NCBI GenBank assembly: GCA_015075585.1
Contig: JABTUB010000001.1
Span: forward strand, 1,164,501 to 1,228,500
From: Chloracidobacterium sp.
GTDB taxonomy: Bacteria > Acidobacteriota > Blastocatellia > Pyrinomonadales > Pyrinomonadaceae
Direction: 5' to 3'
Length of the DNA: 64,000 bases
Shown piece by piece: positions 25,768 through 33,591 of the stretch. Each line of letters begins with the position of its first letter. The stretch's first letter is position 1. Below the pieces are notes generated by a model. It had not been told where the DNA came from, did not search any database, and saw only the letters and a list, made by a program, of their open reading frames with translations. The translations under genes and the position numbers were made by a program.

Positions 25768-27045
25768 TCACTCCTTAGTTTTGGAATTCACAAGAGCTAT
25801 GCCAACAGGGGCATCCGCGGCCTCTCGGTGGGTTACAAGCACTTTGACAGTCTGATTTACCCCTAAAATCGGCGACTGATAAACTAGCGCGTAATATACC
25901 GTTGCTCCGACTGTTAACAGCCCGTCCGCATTTGTCGTCTCGATATATGCGATGTTCAAGCGGGACGATTGTAAGGTGTTTCCCGAAGTATCAACCGTCT
26001 GGACTTGAAGTTCGGGCGACGATGCGAGCAGTCTCAGATCCAAAGTGCTTACGTTTCTTACCGCAATGATTGCGAGTCTAGTTTTGTCATCGACATCGGT
26101 GAGCTTTGCCGCCGAGATCTGTAAACCTGATTGCGGCTTGCTCCATAACTTAAAGTTTTTCTTGGCGTCCTTAATACATTCAGCCAGTCTTTTGTTGGCA
26201 AGATACGAAATATCCTTTTTGTTTTTGCCTGCTTGCTTGACGGATTGGTCACGTCTCATGTCCACATAGTTGGCCTTGAACTGGGTTGGATCAGAGGAAG
26301 AGGATGCTGGTGGAGTCGACGTTTCTACATCTGTTGACCCCACGAGTTTTGAAGCCGCTTTCGAGTTAGCTGATCGCACAATCGCTGATTCATCGCCGAG
26401 GTTGTATGCGAGACCGACGGCCCTGCGAGCGGCGATAACGGTTTCGCGGTCATAGTAGATCACGCATCTGTGGGCGTTCTTTCTCAAATCGGAGACTGGA
26501 ACGAGTTCCAAGATCAATACAAGGCCTGACCTCATCTGAAGGCTGATAGATGATGAAGTGCTTCCATCTCGAGACGGCAAAAATGATTCGCCCGGATAAA
26601 TGGTTATCGATCGGTCGCTTTCCTTAGTCGGAGACATAAATACAGAGGCCAACTTTGGATTGCCTTCGTGGATGTAATAGATCCCGTCGTTTGCCGGAAA
26701 CTCGACAATAGATACAGCATTTTGCGCCAGCCCCAACCGGATAACGGTTGGCTGCTTGGGATTGACCGATATGCTGACCTCGCCGGATAGAAAATCGTTT
26801 GCTGTCGTATTCACAACCGAAACCGGCACAGAGGAATCGCCTTTTGGCTCAGATTCTTTGTCTGATCGAGCGGTCTTTGATGTCACGGGCTTCGTTCGCT
26901 TAGCTGAAGATGGAAATTTGTCATTCCTTTTTTGTGAGAACACGTTCTCAACAAACAACGGAAAGAGAGCCAAAGTAAGAGCAGCTACAATAGCAATGCG
27001 AAATTCGTTCTTATTGAAAAAGTGATTTGGATTTACTCGATTCAT
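25768..27045 (-). CDS. virB9: VirB9/TrbG-like T4SS outer-membrane-complex protein
   Basis: A 425-residue exported protein with an N-terminal signal or anchor (FRIAIVAALTLALFPLFVENVFS). A Lys/Ser-rich linker is followed by a domain beginning ISVNPKQPTVIRLGLAQNAVSIVEFPA and a RSITIYPGESFLPS stretch like the N-terminal beta-domain of VirB9/TrbG. The C-terminal half includes a DVDDKTRLAIIAVRNVSTLDLRLL strand segment and a VTHREAADAPVG end that I cannot place in a family. It is between VirB8 and VirB10, where VirB9 belongs, with 4 bp to VirB10. The assignment rests half on position; sequence divergence from proteobacterial VirB9 is considerable. Confidence 0.65.
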   Translation of the reverse strand: MNRVNPNHFFNKNEFRIAIVAALTLALFPLFVENVFSQKRNDKFPSSAKRTKPVTSKTARSDKESEPKGDSSVPVSVVNTTANDFLSGEVSISVNPKQPTVIRLGLAQNAVSIVEFPANDGIYYIHEGNPKLASVFMSPTKESDRSITIYPGESFLPSRDGSTSSSISLQMRSGLVLILELVPVSDLRKNAHRCVIYYDRETVIAARRAVGLAYNLGDESAIVRSANSKAASKLVGSTDVETSTPPASSSSDPTQFKANYVDMRRDQSVKQAGKNKKDISYLANKRLAECIKDAKKNFKLWSKPQSGLQISAAKLTDVDDKTRLAIIAVRNVSTLDLRLLASSPELQVQTVDTSGNTLQSSRLNIAYIETTNADGLLTVGATVYYALVYQSPILGVNQTVKVLVTHREAADAPVGIALVNSKTKE

Positions 27046-27073
27046 AATTCACCTTAAATGCTGAAAAATTGGA

Positions 27074-27877
27074 TTATTGATTGTCTGTTGCCCCAGATTT
27101 TTTATTGGCCTCAGTTGTCTGATCGGGAATTTCTTCCTGCTCAGTTGGGTCGCCGGTAAGAGTTATCGGGGAAACGTTTTTACCACTCACAGGCTCTACG
27201 CGGAATCTCAGGATCGTAAAACCCGTTCTCAGGTTGTTGTCGTTTCTGGTGGGGGACGTCGGACTGTCCTTAAGCAGGAATTTGCATTTCAACTGTATGG
27301 ACTCTTCAACGTCTCGTCCGGCAGCCTTTCTGCGTATCTTCCTCACGCCAATCGCGCGCAGTACATAAGGGTCATTCTCATCGATGTTGAGGTCCTGCAG
27401 ATCCCAGACAGAATTAACGCTTTCTGTTTTCTCGGCAGCGAGTACGCCATTTTGTTTCAGGCGGGTTGCTACGGCTACCGATAGATCGGGGTCAAGCATC
27501 TTGAGAAGTTTGTTGACCTGAGCTTCGCGCGTAGCTTGTCCAACATCATAGAGAGCGGCGAGAAACTCCTTTACCAGATATTTCTTGTCCGTTTCGCCCG
27601 GGCTGTCGGGAGTGATGCTGACCGACTCCGTATTTCCATAGTCTCGATTATTAAGTTCGGTAACCCGTCCTGAAGTTTTGTCGATTATGATCCGATCCGC
27701 CTTTCTGAGAGAAAGAAACACATTTATACCAACACTGAGCAGAAGAACGACAAGCAGTATCCAAACGGCTTTGAAAAGCGAAGAGATAGTTAATACATCA
27801 TCCGGATCACGGGACAGATACAACGGAGTAAAATTGTCGTCTTGTTTTAGGGAATCGATGTGATTTGAGTTCGTCAT
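27074..27877 (-). CDS. virB8: VirB8/TrbF-like T4SS inner-membrane protein
   Basis: A 267-residue bitopic protein. ATG 27877 (MTNSNHIDSLKQD) is preferred to the upstream start at 27928 because an AGGA lies 8-9 bp before it. One membrane helix occurs near residues 31-53 (LFKAVWILLVVLLLSVGINVF), followed by a periplasmic domain with a KYLVKEFLAALYDV helix and an RKIRRKAAGRDVEESIQLKCKF strand region typical of VirB8/TrbF NTF2-like domains. VirB8 nucleates assembly of the T4SS core. It is the first gene of the leftward operon, and the 21-bp operator array lies about 110 bp upstream. The end is acidic and Thr/Glu-rich. Confidence 0.8.
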   Translation of the reverse strand: MTNSNHIDSLKQDDNFTPLYLSRDPDDVLTISSLFKAVWILLVVLLLSVGINVFLSLRKADRIIIDKTSGRVTELNNRDYGNTESVSITPDSPGETDKKYLVKEFLAALYDVGQATREAQVNKLLKMLDPDLSVAVATRLKQNGVLAAEKTESVNSVWDLQDLNIDENDPYVLRAIGVRKIRRKAAGRDVEESIQLKCKFLLKDSPTSPTRNDNNLRTGFTILRFRVEPVSGKNVSPITLTGDPTEQEEIPDQTTEANKKSGATDNQ

Positions 27878-27987
27878 TTCGTGTTCCTGTTTCCTTGTCG
27901 TGGAATTGTCTGAAAATGAACTTCGCAATCTAAGTGCCAGAGCGGATTGAGTGCAATATTCAGGTGATTTTCCGTTAGCTAACCCCT

Positions 27988-28050
27988 GTGGCTAAAAAAT
28001 GTTCCATTAGTGGTGCAGGAATTAGCCAAGTGGATAAAAAATGCACCACT
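27988..28050 (-). promoter_or_regulatory. 21-bp operator array upstream of the virB8 operon
   Basis: Units begin at 27988 (GTGGCTAAAAAAT then GTTCCATT), 28010 (GTGGTGC then AATTAGCCA) and 28030 (GTGGATAAAAAAT then GCACCACT). Spacing is 22 and 20 bp, which together restores the 42-bp phase. The GTGG-N12-CCAC dyad matches the arrays at 1665 and 4592. It lies upstream of virB8, and the stop codon of the transglycosylase gene (28049-28051) falls inside the last unit. Confidence 0.65.
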
Positions 28051-28918
28051 ATCTAAGTCTGCCGACGAAAGTGGTACGGGCTATCCGACCTGACATGATG
28101 CGGGTTTCCGGAGATACGATCACCGGGCCATTTTGGCCGCTTGGTAATGAATCAGTATCTGGATTGTTCAAAACTCGTCGGAGACCGGTGCGAGGTTCGT
28201 AGTACACGACAATTGGCAGATCCTTAGGCCGAGCATCTTCGTTTTTCTGCTTGGACTGGTTGTTGTTGATCTCGACAGCCGGTTGCCGACGAATCGTTGT
28301 AGTTGAGGCAAGTGTGTTTTGTGGTAGAACAAGCCTATTTTGCTTCGTCAGCCACGCATATATTTTCAGTCCGCTCGTCACATAATTGCGGGTTTCTTTG
28401 TAAGGAGGAACTCCGCCGTTTGTCCGAATACGAGAGGGGTTTATCAACTTTCCGTTTACCAAGAGCGACTTTCCGATCAAGTACGCCGTAACAGTCCCTT
28501 CGCCCGAATTGTAAGCCGCAAGGATCGAGTCCAAACGCCACTCGAAGAGCCGCCCCAAAACCTTCACATATTTTGCCGCAGCAAGGATCGAGGCTTTTGG
28601 TTCATAAGGATCCCACAGACCGAAACGTGAAGCTGTCGCAGGCATGAACTGCATCAGGCCTTTGGCATTTTTGGGGCTTGTTAGCCAAGGCCGAAATCGC
28701 GTTTCGTTGTAAGCGATTGCCCACAGTATCAACGGATCGATGCCCTCACTTTGTGCGGCCTCAATGATTGCCGGTTCAAAAATCCGCGAACGCGCCAGAA
28801 CGTCCATTTGCGAGATTGCTTCCTTGGTGTGAACGATCCGCGTCTGGGCTTTGAGATTAAAAGGAAAAACAATGAGCACGCCGAACATGGCCGATGAAAT
28901 TAGAAGTTGTTTGATCAT
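28049..28918 (-). CDS. VirB1-like lytic transglycosylase
   Basis: Peptidoglycan-cleaving enzyme that opens the wall for the secretion channel. ATG 28918 is preferred because it begins a clean signal peptide (MIKQLLISSAMFGVLIVFPFN, cleavage after LKA); a TTG at 28936 is possible. The SLT domain shows ILWAIAYNETRF with the catalytic Glu, then KGLMQFMPATASRFG, LAAAKYVKVLG and LAAYNSGEGTV, the usual order of goose-lysozyme-like transglycosylases. A C-terminal roughly 110-residue region is polar and of unknown role. It is transcribed leftward toward the virB8 operon, with the operator between, and is divergent from virB2. Confidence 0.92.
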   Translation of the reverse strand: MIKQLLISSAMFGVLIVFPFNLKAQTRIVHTKEAISQMDVLARSRIFEPAIIEAAQSEGIDPLILWAIAYNETRFRPWLTSPKNAKGLMQFMPATASRFGLWDPYEPKASILAAAKYVKVLGRLFEWRLDSILAAYNSGEGTVTAYLIGKSLLVNGKLINPSRIRTNGGVPPYKETRNYVTSGLKIYAWLTKQNRLVLPQNTLASTTTIRRQPAVEINNNQSKQKNEDARPKDLPIVVYYEPRTGLRRVLNNPDTDSLPSGQNGPVIVSPETRIMSGRIARTTFVGRLR

Positions 28919-29063
28919 GTCGGGAAGACTTCGCAATCAATATGCCACGTCAAAATCTGAAACGGCACGAGCCTTGCAGTGTGTCCTTATCGCTAACAGG
29001 CAAGTTCTCGAAACACTACCCGAAGAGGACTGGATAAGCACATAACTTCTTTCAGAGGACAAT

Positions 29064-29405
29064 ATGAAGAATTTAGTCAAAACATTCAGACAAGTTTTCA
29101 CACAGTTCATGGTTGTGGCCGCAGTACTGACACTTTCCAATGTCGTATTTGCTCAGGGGCCTATCTTCACCGGTGATGCGAGCAACCTGTCCAACATCAT
29201 CCGCGAATCGCTCAAACTGATGGCAATCGTGCTGTTCTGTTTGGGAGCCGTGGGGGTCGCATGGGCGATCTACAACAAGATGACCGGCAAGGAATGGGGT
29301 AACCAAGCATTCGGTTCATTATTGGCATTTGCGTTCGGGACGATCGTCGCCGTCTTCTGGCAGTTGGCGCAAGGTAGGGCAGTCGGCGTTGATACCAATT
29401 TCTGA
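29064..29405 (+). CDS. virB2: VirB2/TrbC-like pilin
   Basis: A 113-residue protein with a signal peptide (VVAAVLTLSNVVFAQ) and two hydrophobic helices (LKLMAIVLFCLGAVGVAWAIY and FGSLLAFAFGTIVAVFWQL) separated by a short basic KMTGKEWG loop. This is the arrangement of VirB2/TrbC major pilins. AGAGGACAAT places a ribosome-binding site 6 bp before the ATG. It is the first gene of the rightward T4SS arm, followed by VirB3, VirB4, TrbJ and TrbL. The promoter probably lies in the 145-bp divergent gap; I see no 21-bp operator there. Confidence 0.85.
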   Translation: MKNLVKTFRQVFTQFMVVAAVLTLSNVVFAQGPIFTGDASNLSNIIRESLKLMAIVLFCLGAVGVAWAIYNKMTGKEWGNQAFGSLLAFAFGTIVAVFWQLAQGRAVGVDTNF

Positions 29406-29418
29406 CATGGGGGACTTT

Positions 29419-29745
29419 ATGCGGAGAAGGCAAACGCGGCCGAATGTCTTTCGGGAACTTAAACGCTTTGGTGTTTATTCATCCGATTGGAAATTCATCC
29501 TCAGCCCCACGGCGATGGCTTATTTAATACCTTTTATCCTCAACGTCTGGATTTGGTTTATTCCGCTCGGATTTCCATTGGGGTTGATAACATTTTTGAT
29601 CTTGCTCACCGCTTTCAATTTTCTGCGACGGAGCAAACCTAAGTACTGGCTCTCGCATAAGACCGAAGCTCTCATTGAAAAATGGACACCGGTAAGGCCT
29701 CCACTTGGTGTCGAGCTAAAAGTGACGGATTGGGTTAATAAATAA
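29419..29745 (+). CDS. virB3: VirB3-like inner-membrane protein
   Basis: A 108-residue protein. ATG 29419 is chosen because GGGGGA lies 4 bp before it; ATG 29407 lacks a Shine-Dalgarno. Two adjacent membrane helices (TAMAYLIPFILNVWIWFIPLG and LGLITFLILLTAFNFLRRS) and a basic cytoplasmic N-terminus fit VirB3/TrbD, which docks to VirB4. It lies between VirB2 and VirB4 in the standard order. The C-terminal soluble part (KYWLSHKTEALIEKW) is a little longer than usual. The assignment uses topology and position as well as sequence. Confidence 0.75.
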   Translation: MRRRQTRPNVFRELKRFGVYSSDWKFILSPTAMAYLIPFILNVWIWFIPLGFPLGLITFLILLTAFNFLRRSKPKYWLSHKTEALIEKWTPVRPPLGVELKVTDWVNK

Positions 29746-29756
29746 CGGGAGAAAAG

Positions 29757-32618
29757 ATGGACACGGCAAATCTAACATTCGCGCAATTGATATTGTCACT
29801 TTTCGGAAGCCTTGCTTTTGCAGGGATCGGAGTGGCGGTTGGGCATCGGCTGTTTCCTCTTTCAAAATTGCATCGAAAGATCAAAAGCAAATATGACAAC
29901 ACTGCAAATGCAGATACATCGCGGAGAATCCCGAGTCAAGGAAAACTCCTACCGACAGAAATTATCGGCCTCGAAGGGAACGTGATCCGCTACCGTGACG
30001 GCAGCTATGGAAAAGCCTACAAATTTGAACCCGCCAATACTCTCTATGATGACGGCTATTTGACAGAGCAACGTATTGAAGAGCTAAAGACCATTCTCAA
30101 ATTCGACAGACCCGAGAATACGATCATTCAGTTTCGCTTTGAGAATGCGGCAGACGATGGACGTGTTTTGAAAGAACACCTTCGCTCCAGGAACAAAGAC
30201 GGCAGTGATCCGGTCGCATGCCTTCTGCAAGCAGGTAATCTGTCGCTCTACGAAGAATCGATCCGTTCAGGTCAAATAATGCAGCAGACCGCATCCGTAT
30301 GGATACGAGTTCCTGTTCGAGCATCCATGGACAAAAGTATTTTGTCGGGTCTAGCTCCTTCGATAGCTCGGGAAATAAAAGCAAACGGAGCAATTAGATT
30401 CCTCTCACAGCCGGTCATAAGAGTAAAAAACAGAACTTGGGATTTATTTGTGACGCGGCAGGAGCGAGAGGAGTCAGAGTGTCGCGAAAAGGCAAAACGA
30501 GTGTTTCAGTCATTTGAATCGAATTTTCCAAGACAGCTGAACCTTTGTGAAATGGATTCGGTTGAGTTGTTCGCCAGTCTATTCAAAAGCCACAGGAGAG
30601 ACTCGGCGGATGTTCCCGTGCTTCTTGAAAACAAGCGAATTGATATCCGTAGATATCTGGCTGCTACAAATATCGAGACCAATGATGAATCTCTGGTAAG
30701 ACACAACGGAACGCCTGCAAGCCTTGTCAGTCTGAAGACCCTTCCTAATGGCTTCGTGACAGCTGACGTGATGCGATATTTGACAGGGACGCGCAGCCTT
30801 TGTTTTCCGCACGAGATCGTCGTGGACATCATGACCACCGAGAAGCGGTCGGCAAAGAAAGACCTTCAAAAGAGGATCGACCGGATAGAAAGGAGCCGCA
30901 ATACCTGGCTCGGTTTCAGGAATCTAAAAAAGGACGCAGTAGTCATAAAGAACGATCTCGAAGATCTGCTTGAACAGGTTGAGGCAGACAATGAAGAGAT
31001 ATGCACGCTCAGAATGAACGTGATCGTTTTTGCTGATCGCTCGATCGGAACCAAGGATAAACGGCGTCAGATAGAAGTGTTGAACGACCGGTGCGATTCG
31101 GTTATCTCCGCAATCCGGCGAAAGATCGGAGCAGACGCTGTTCGGGAAGAACTTGTCAGGCAGCGGGCACTTTATCCGCGTATGCTAGCCGGTGAGCTTT
31201 CCTCAAGACAAACGGGCCAGGAACTTACGGAAACCGGGGATTCGATCATTACTTTTGTCCCGACCGAAACGAATTGGCGAGGTAATTTGAGCCCTCACAG
31301 CATTTTTATAACACCAAACGGACAAATGTTCGGACTTAATCTATATGACCGATCATTAATCAAATCCCCGACAGTTATTGTTACTGCCGCGTCCGGTGAA
31401 GGGAAGTCCTTTCTTGCGTCGATGCTCATCACGGATATAAGAGCACATCGCGGGAACGTGAAAGTGAGGGTCATGGACTACCGCTACTCTTTCAAACCCA
31501 TCTGTAAACTTCTTGGAGGACGTCATATCGAATTCACCGAAACTGACCCAAAACCGATAAACATATGGAACTATCCCGGAATAGAAAAAGGAATGCCGCC
31601 GTCGAAAAGGCAGCTGGCAATGGTTCTGACAGACATTCAGATCCTCAGCAAGACGCCGAAGACAGACGCCATTACAAGCGCCATTGCCGCCACGGTAATA
31701 GATGAGGTCTATAAGATGGCTCTCGCACGAAACGGCGAAGGCCGGCCAAAGTTTCAGCCCACGCTCGGACACTTTCTCGACATCCTCAAAAGCTACCACT
31801 GGAGCATCGGGGAACAAAAGCAGGCCAGCGAACTATTCCTGAAGATGAATATTCATCGCAAAGATCCATGGCTGAATGCTCCGACACATCCCGATTACGA
31901 CCAGCAATCGATGTTCGATGTTTTCGAGTTGTCCGGCATCAGCACTCTCGACGAGAAAATACGCGAGAGCGTCGGTTTCAGGATCAGCGCCCAGATCATG
32001 CAGGAGATAGGAGAAGAAGACGCCAACAGCCAAAAACAACCGATTCTTTTCATCTGTGACGAAATGCGCGAGATCAACAAACATTTTCCGGCGATTCAGG
32101 AATTGATAGCCGAGGCCACTGTCACCGGAAGAAAGGAAGGGCTAGTTACGGTGCTTTTCTCACAAGCCTACGAGCATTTCACCGGCACACCCGAACAGCC
32201 GAATATCACGGGCGTCGACCTCGTAAAAAACTCGGGAGTGAAAATCGTCGGTAAGCAGATTGGAGGCTTTGAACGACTCGCCGACGACTGTGAACTTGCT
32301 TCCGAGACGATTGCCGCGATCCGAGCTATAAGAAATCAGTATGGCAGATACACGCAATGGGTGTTCGTCATCGGAAGCGGCAGCGACAAGATCGTTCAGA
32401 TGGCCGAGATACATCTGTCGCCGGTCATGATATGGGCGAATACAAACGATACCAACGAAGCAAACGCAAGAAGGCTTATCGAGAACCTGCGTCCCGATCT
32501 GCCTCTTGAACTCATTGTGACCTGGCTAGCGAATAAATATCCTCAAGGGCTTTCGGCAGTTGGTCTTACCGGTTTGTCCGAAACCGATCTTGAAGAAATA
32601 ACAGGAGCTCAAAATTGA
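29757..32618 (+). CDS. virB4: VirB4/TraC-type T4SS ATPase
   Basis: A 953-residue ATPase that powers pilus and channel assembly. GGGAGAAAAG precedes ATG 29757. An N-terminal hydrophobic helix (ILSLFGSLAFAGIGVAV) is followed by a long VirB4 N-domain. The C-terminal RecA-like core has Walker A ASGEGKSF (about residues 543-551), the VRVMDYRYSFKPICKLLGG segment, Walker B PILFICDEMREI (about 760-770) and a VTVLFSQAYEHF motif of the family. With no VirB11 in the cluster it is one of the only two recognised motor ATPases, next to VirD4. It runs directly into the TrbJ gene one base later. Confidence 0.93.
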   Translation: MDTANLTFAQLILSLFGSLAFAGIGVAVGHRLFPLSKLHRKIKSKYDNTANADTSRRIPSQGKLLPTEIIGLEGNVIRYRDGSYGKAYKFEPANTLYDDGYLTEQRIEELKTILKFDRPENTIIQFRFENAADDGRVLKEHLRSRNKDGSDPVACLLQAGNLSLYEESIRSGQIMQQTASVWIRVPVRASMDKSILSGLAPSIAREIKANGAIRFLSQPVIRVKNRTWDLFVTRQEREESECREKAKRVFQSFESNFPRQLNLCEMDSVELFASLFKSHRRDSADVPVLLENKRIDIRRYLAATNIETNDESLVRHNGTPASLVSLKTLPNGFVTADVMRYLTGTRSLCFPHEIVVDIMTTEKRSAKKDLQKRIDRIERSRNTWLGFRNLKKDAVVIKNDLEDLLEQVEADNEEICTLRMNVIVFADRSIGTKDKRRQIEVLNDRCDSVISAIRRKIGADAVREELVRQRALYPRMLAGELSSRQTGQELTETGDSIITFVPTETNWRGNLSPHSIFITPNGQMFGLNLYDRSLIKSPTVIVTAASGEGKSFLASMLITDIRAHRGNVKVRVMDYRYSFKPICKLLGGRHIEFTETDPKPINIWNYPGIEKGMPPSKRQLAMVLTDIQILSKTPKTDAITSAIAATVIDEVYKMALARNGEGRPKFQPTLGHFLDILKSYHWSIGEQKQASELFLKMNIHRKDPWLNAPTHPDYDQQSMFDVFELSGISTLDEKIRESVGFRISAQIMQEIGEEDANSQKQPILFICDEMREINKHFPAIQELIAEATVTGRKEGLVTVLFSQAYEHFTGTPEQPNITGVDLVKNSGVKIVGKQIGGFERLADDCELASETIAAIRAIRNQYGRYTQWVFVIGSGSDKIVQMAEIHLSPVMIWANTNDTNEANARRLIENLRPDLPLELIVTWLANKYPQGLSAVGLTGLSETDLEEITGAQN

Positions 32619-32619
32619 T

Positions 32620-33555
32620 ATGAACCAAGAACATCTAAGCGTGAAAAGGCAACTTCTGATTAGTCTTGTCCTGTCTTCGATCCTTATCGGATTGGACGTG
32701 AAACCTGTATCTGCCCAATGGACGGTGTTCGATCCGTCACAATATGCGCTTCAGGTGGCCAAGAAAATCGAAGAGGCCAGCAGGTGGATCGAGACGATCA
32801 ATCACTATGTGCAGATGTATGAAAAGGCGGTCCAGCAATATGAAAAGATGGTCGAAAGCGTCACCAACCTTCGCGGCATACTCGACAAGGTAGATGAACA
32901 GATAATGCGGCACAAGCAACTGATCTCCACTTACTCGACATTGGGACATCTTATCCGCAATATCTTCGAACTGAAAAAGAGGATAGAAACTACCATTACC
33001 AGCCAGATACATTCCGTTGTCAATATAGCTCGAAGGCTCAAAAGCGGCATCTTCGATATGGAAGCCAACAAACGCGACCTCGACGATTTTTTTCGATTTT
33101 CGATCGGTCGAAGCGCCGATGCGGAAATGGCGAATCTCGAAAGACTGGCAAAACTTGATTCTGAGCTTGAGCGAATGCTGTTTGACCGCGAGAACATACT
33201 TCTCGACCTTGCAAAGCTCTACGAAGAACGCGAACGCATCGCTGACGCAACAAGAGCGATTCAAGCCAACCTTCCGGCAAATCAAGATGGCGTTCAGTCA
33301 CTCATTGATCAAATGCTCGCCGTGAATCTGCGAATTACTACTGTGGAAGGCCAGCTTCGCGAACTCGAAGCAAAGATACAAGCGAAATTCGTTGCTTACG
33401 GAATAAAGATCGAAAGAATGACCGAATTCGGAAACGAGATCCGCAAGTCCACCGAGATGATGACCGGCATCACAAGGGCTTCCGATGACTTTATGCGCGA
33501 ACTCGAAAGATATGAGATCTGGGATGAAGATACTTATCAAAGCCCGCTTCCGTAA
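32620..33555 (+). CDS. TrbJ/VirB5-like T4SS protein
   Basis: A 311-residue secreted protein: signal peptide (LLISLVLSSILIGLDVKPVSA), then QWTVFDPSQYALQVAK at the mature N-terminus, the entry typical of TrbJ/VirB5 proteins, followed by long coiled-coil helices (about residues 50-290). VirB5-type proteins are minor pilus components needed for recipient contact. It sits directly after VirB4 and before the VirB6-like protein, the expected order. Start ATG 32620 is 2 bp after the VirB4 stop; an AGGAG lies somewhat far upstream, so translational coupling is likely. Confidence 0.78.
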   Translation: MNQEHLSVKRQLLISLVLSSILIGLDVKPVSAQWTVFDPSQYALQVAKKIEEASRWIETINHYVQMYEKAVQQYEKMVESVTNLRGILDKVDEQIMRHKQLISTYSTLGHLIRNIFELKKRIETTITSQIHSVVNIARRLKSGIFDMEANKRDLDDFFRFSIGRSADAEMANLERLAKLDSELERMLFDRENILLDLAKLYEERERIADATRAIQANLPANQDGVQSLIDQMLAVNLRITTVEGQLRELEAKIQAKFVAYGIKIERMTEFGNEIRKSTEMMTGITRASDDFMRELERYEIWDEDTYQSPLP

Positions 33556-33591
33556 TTGACTCATAACCGCGAACAAAAAAAGAGGTTTCAA

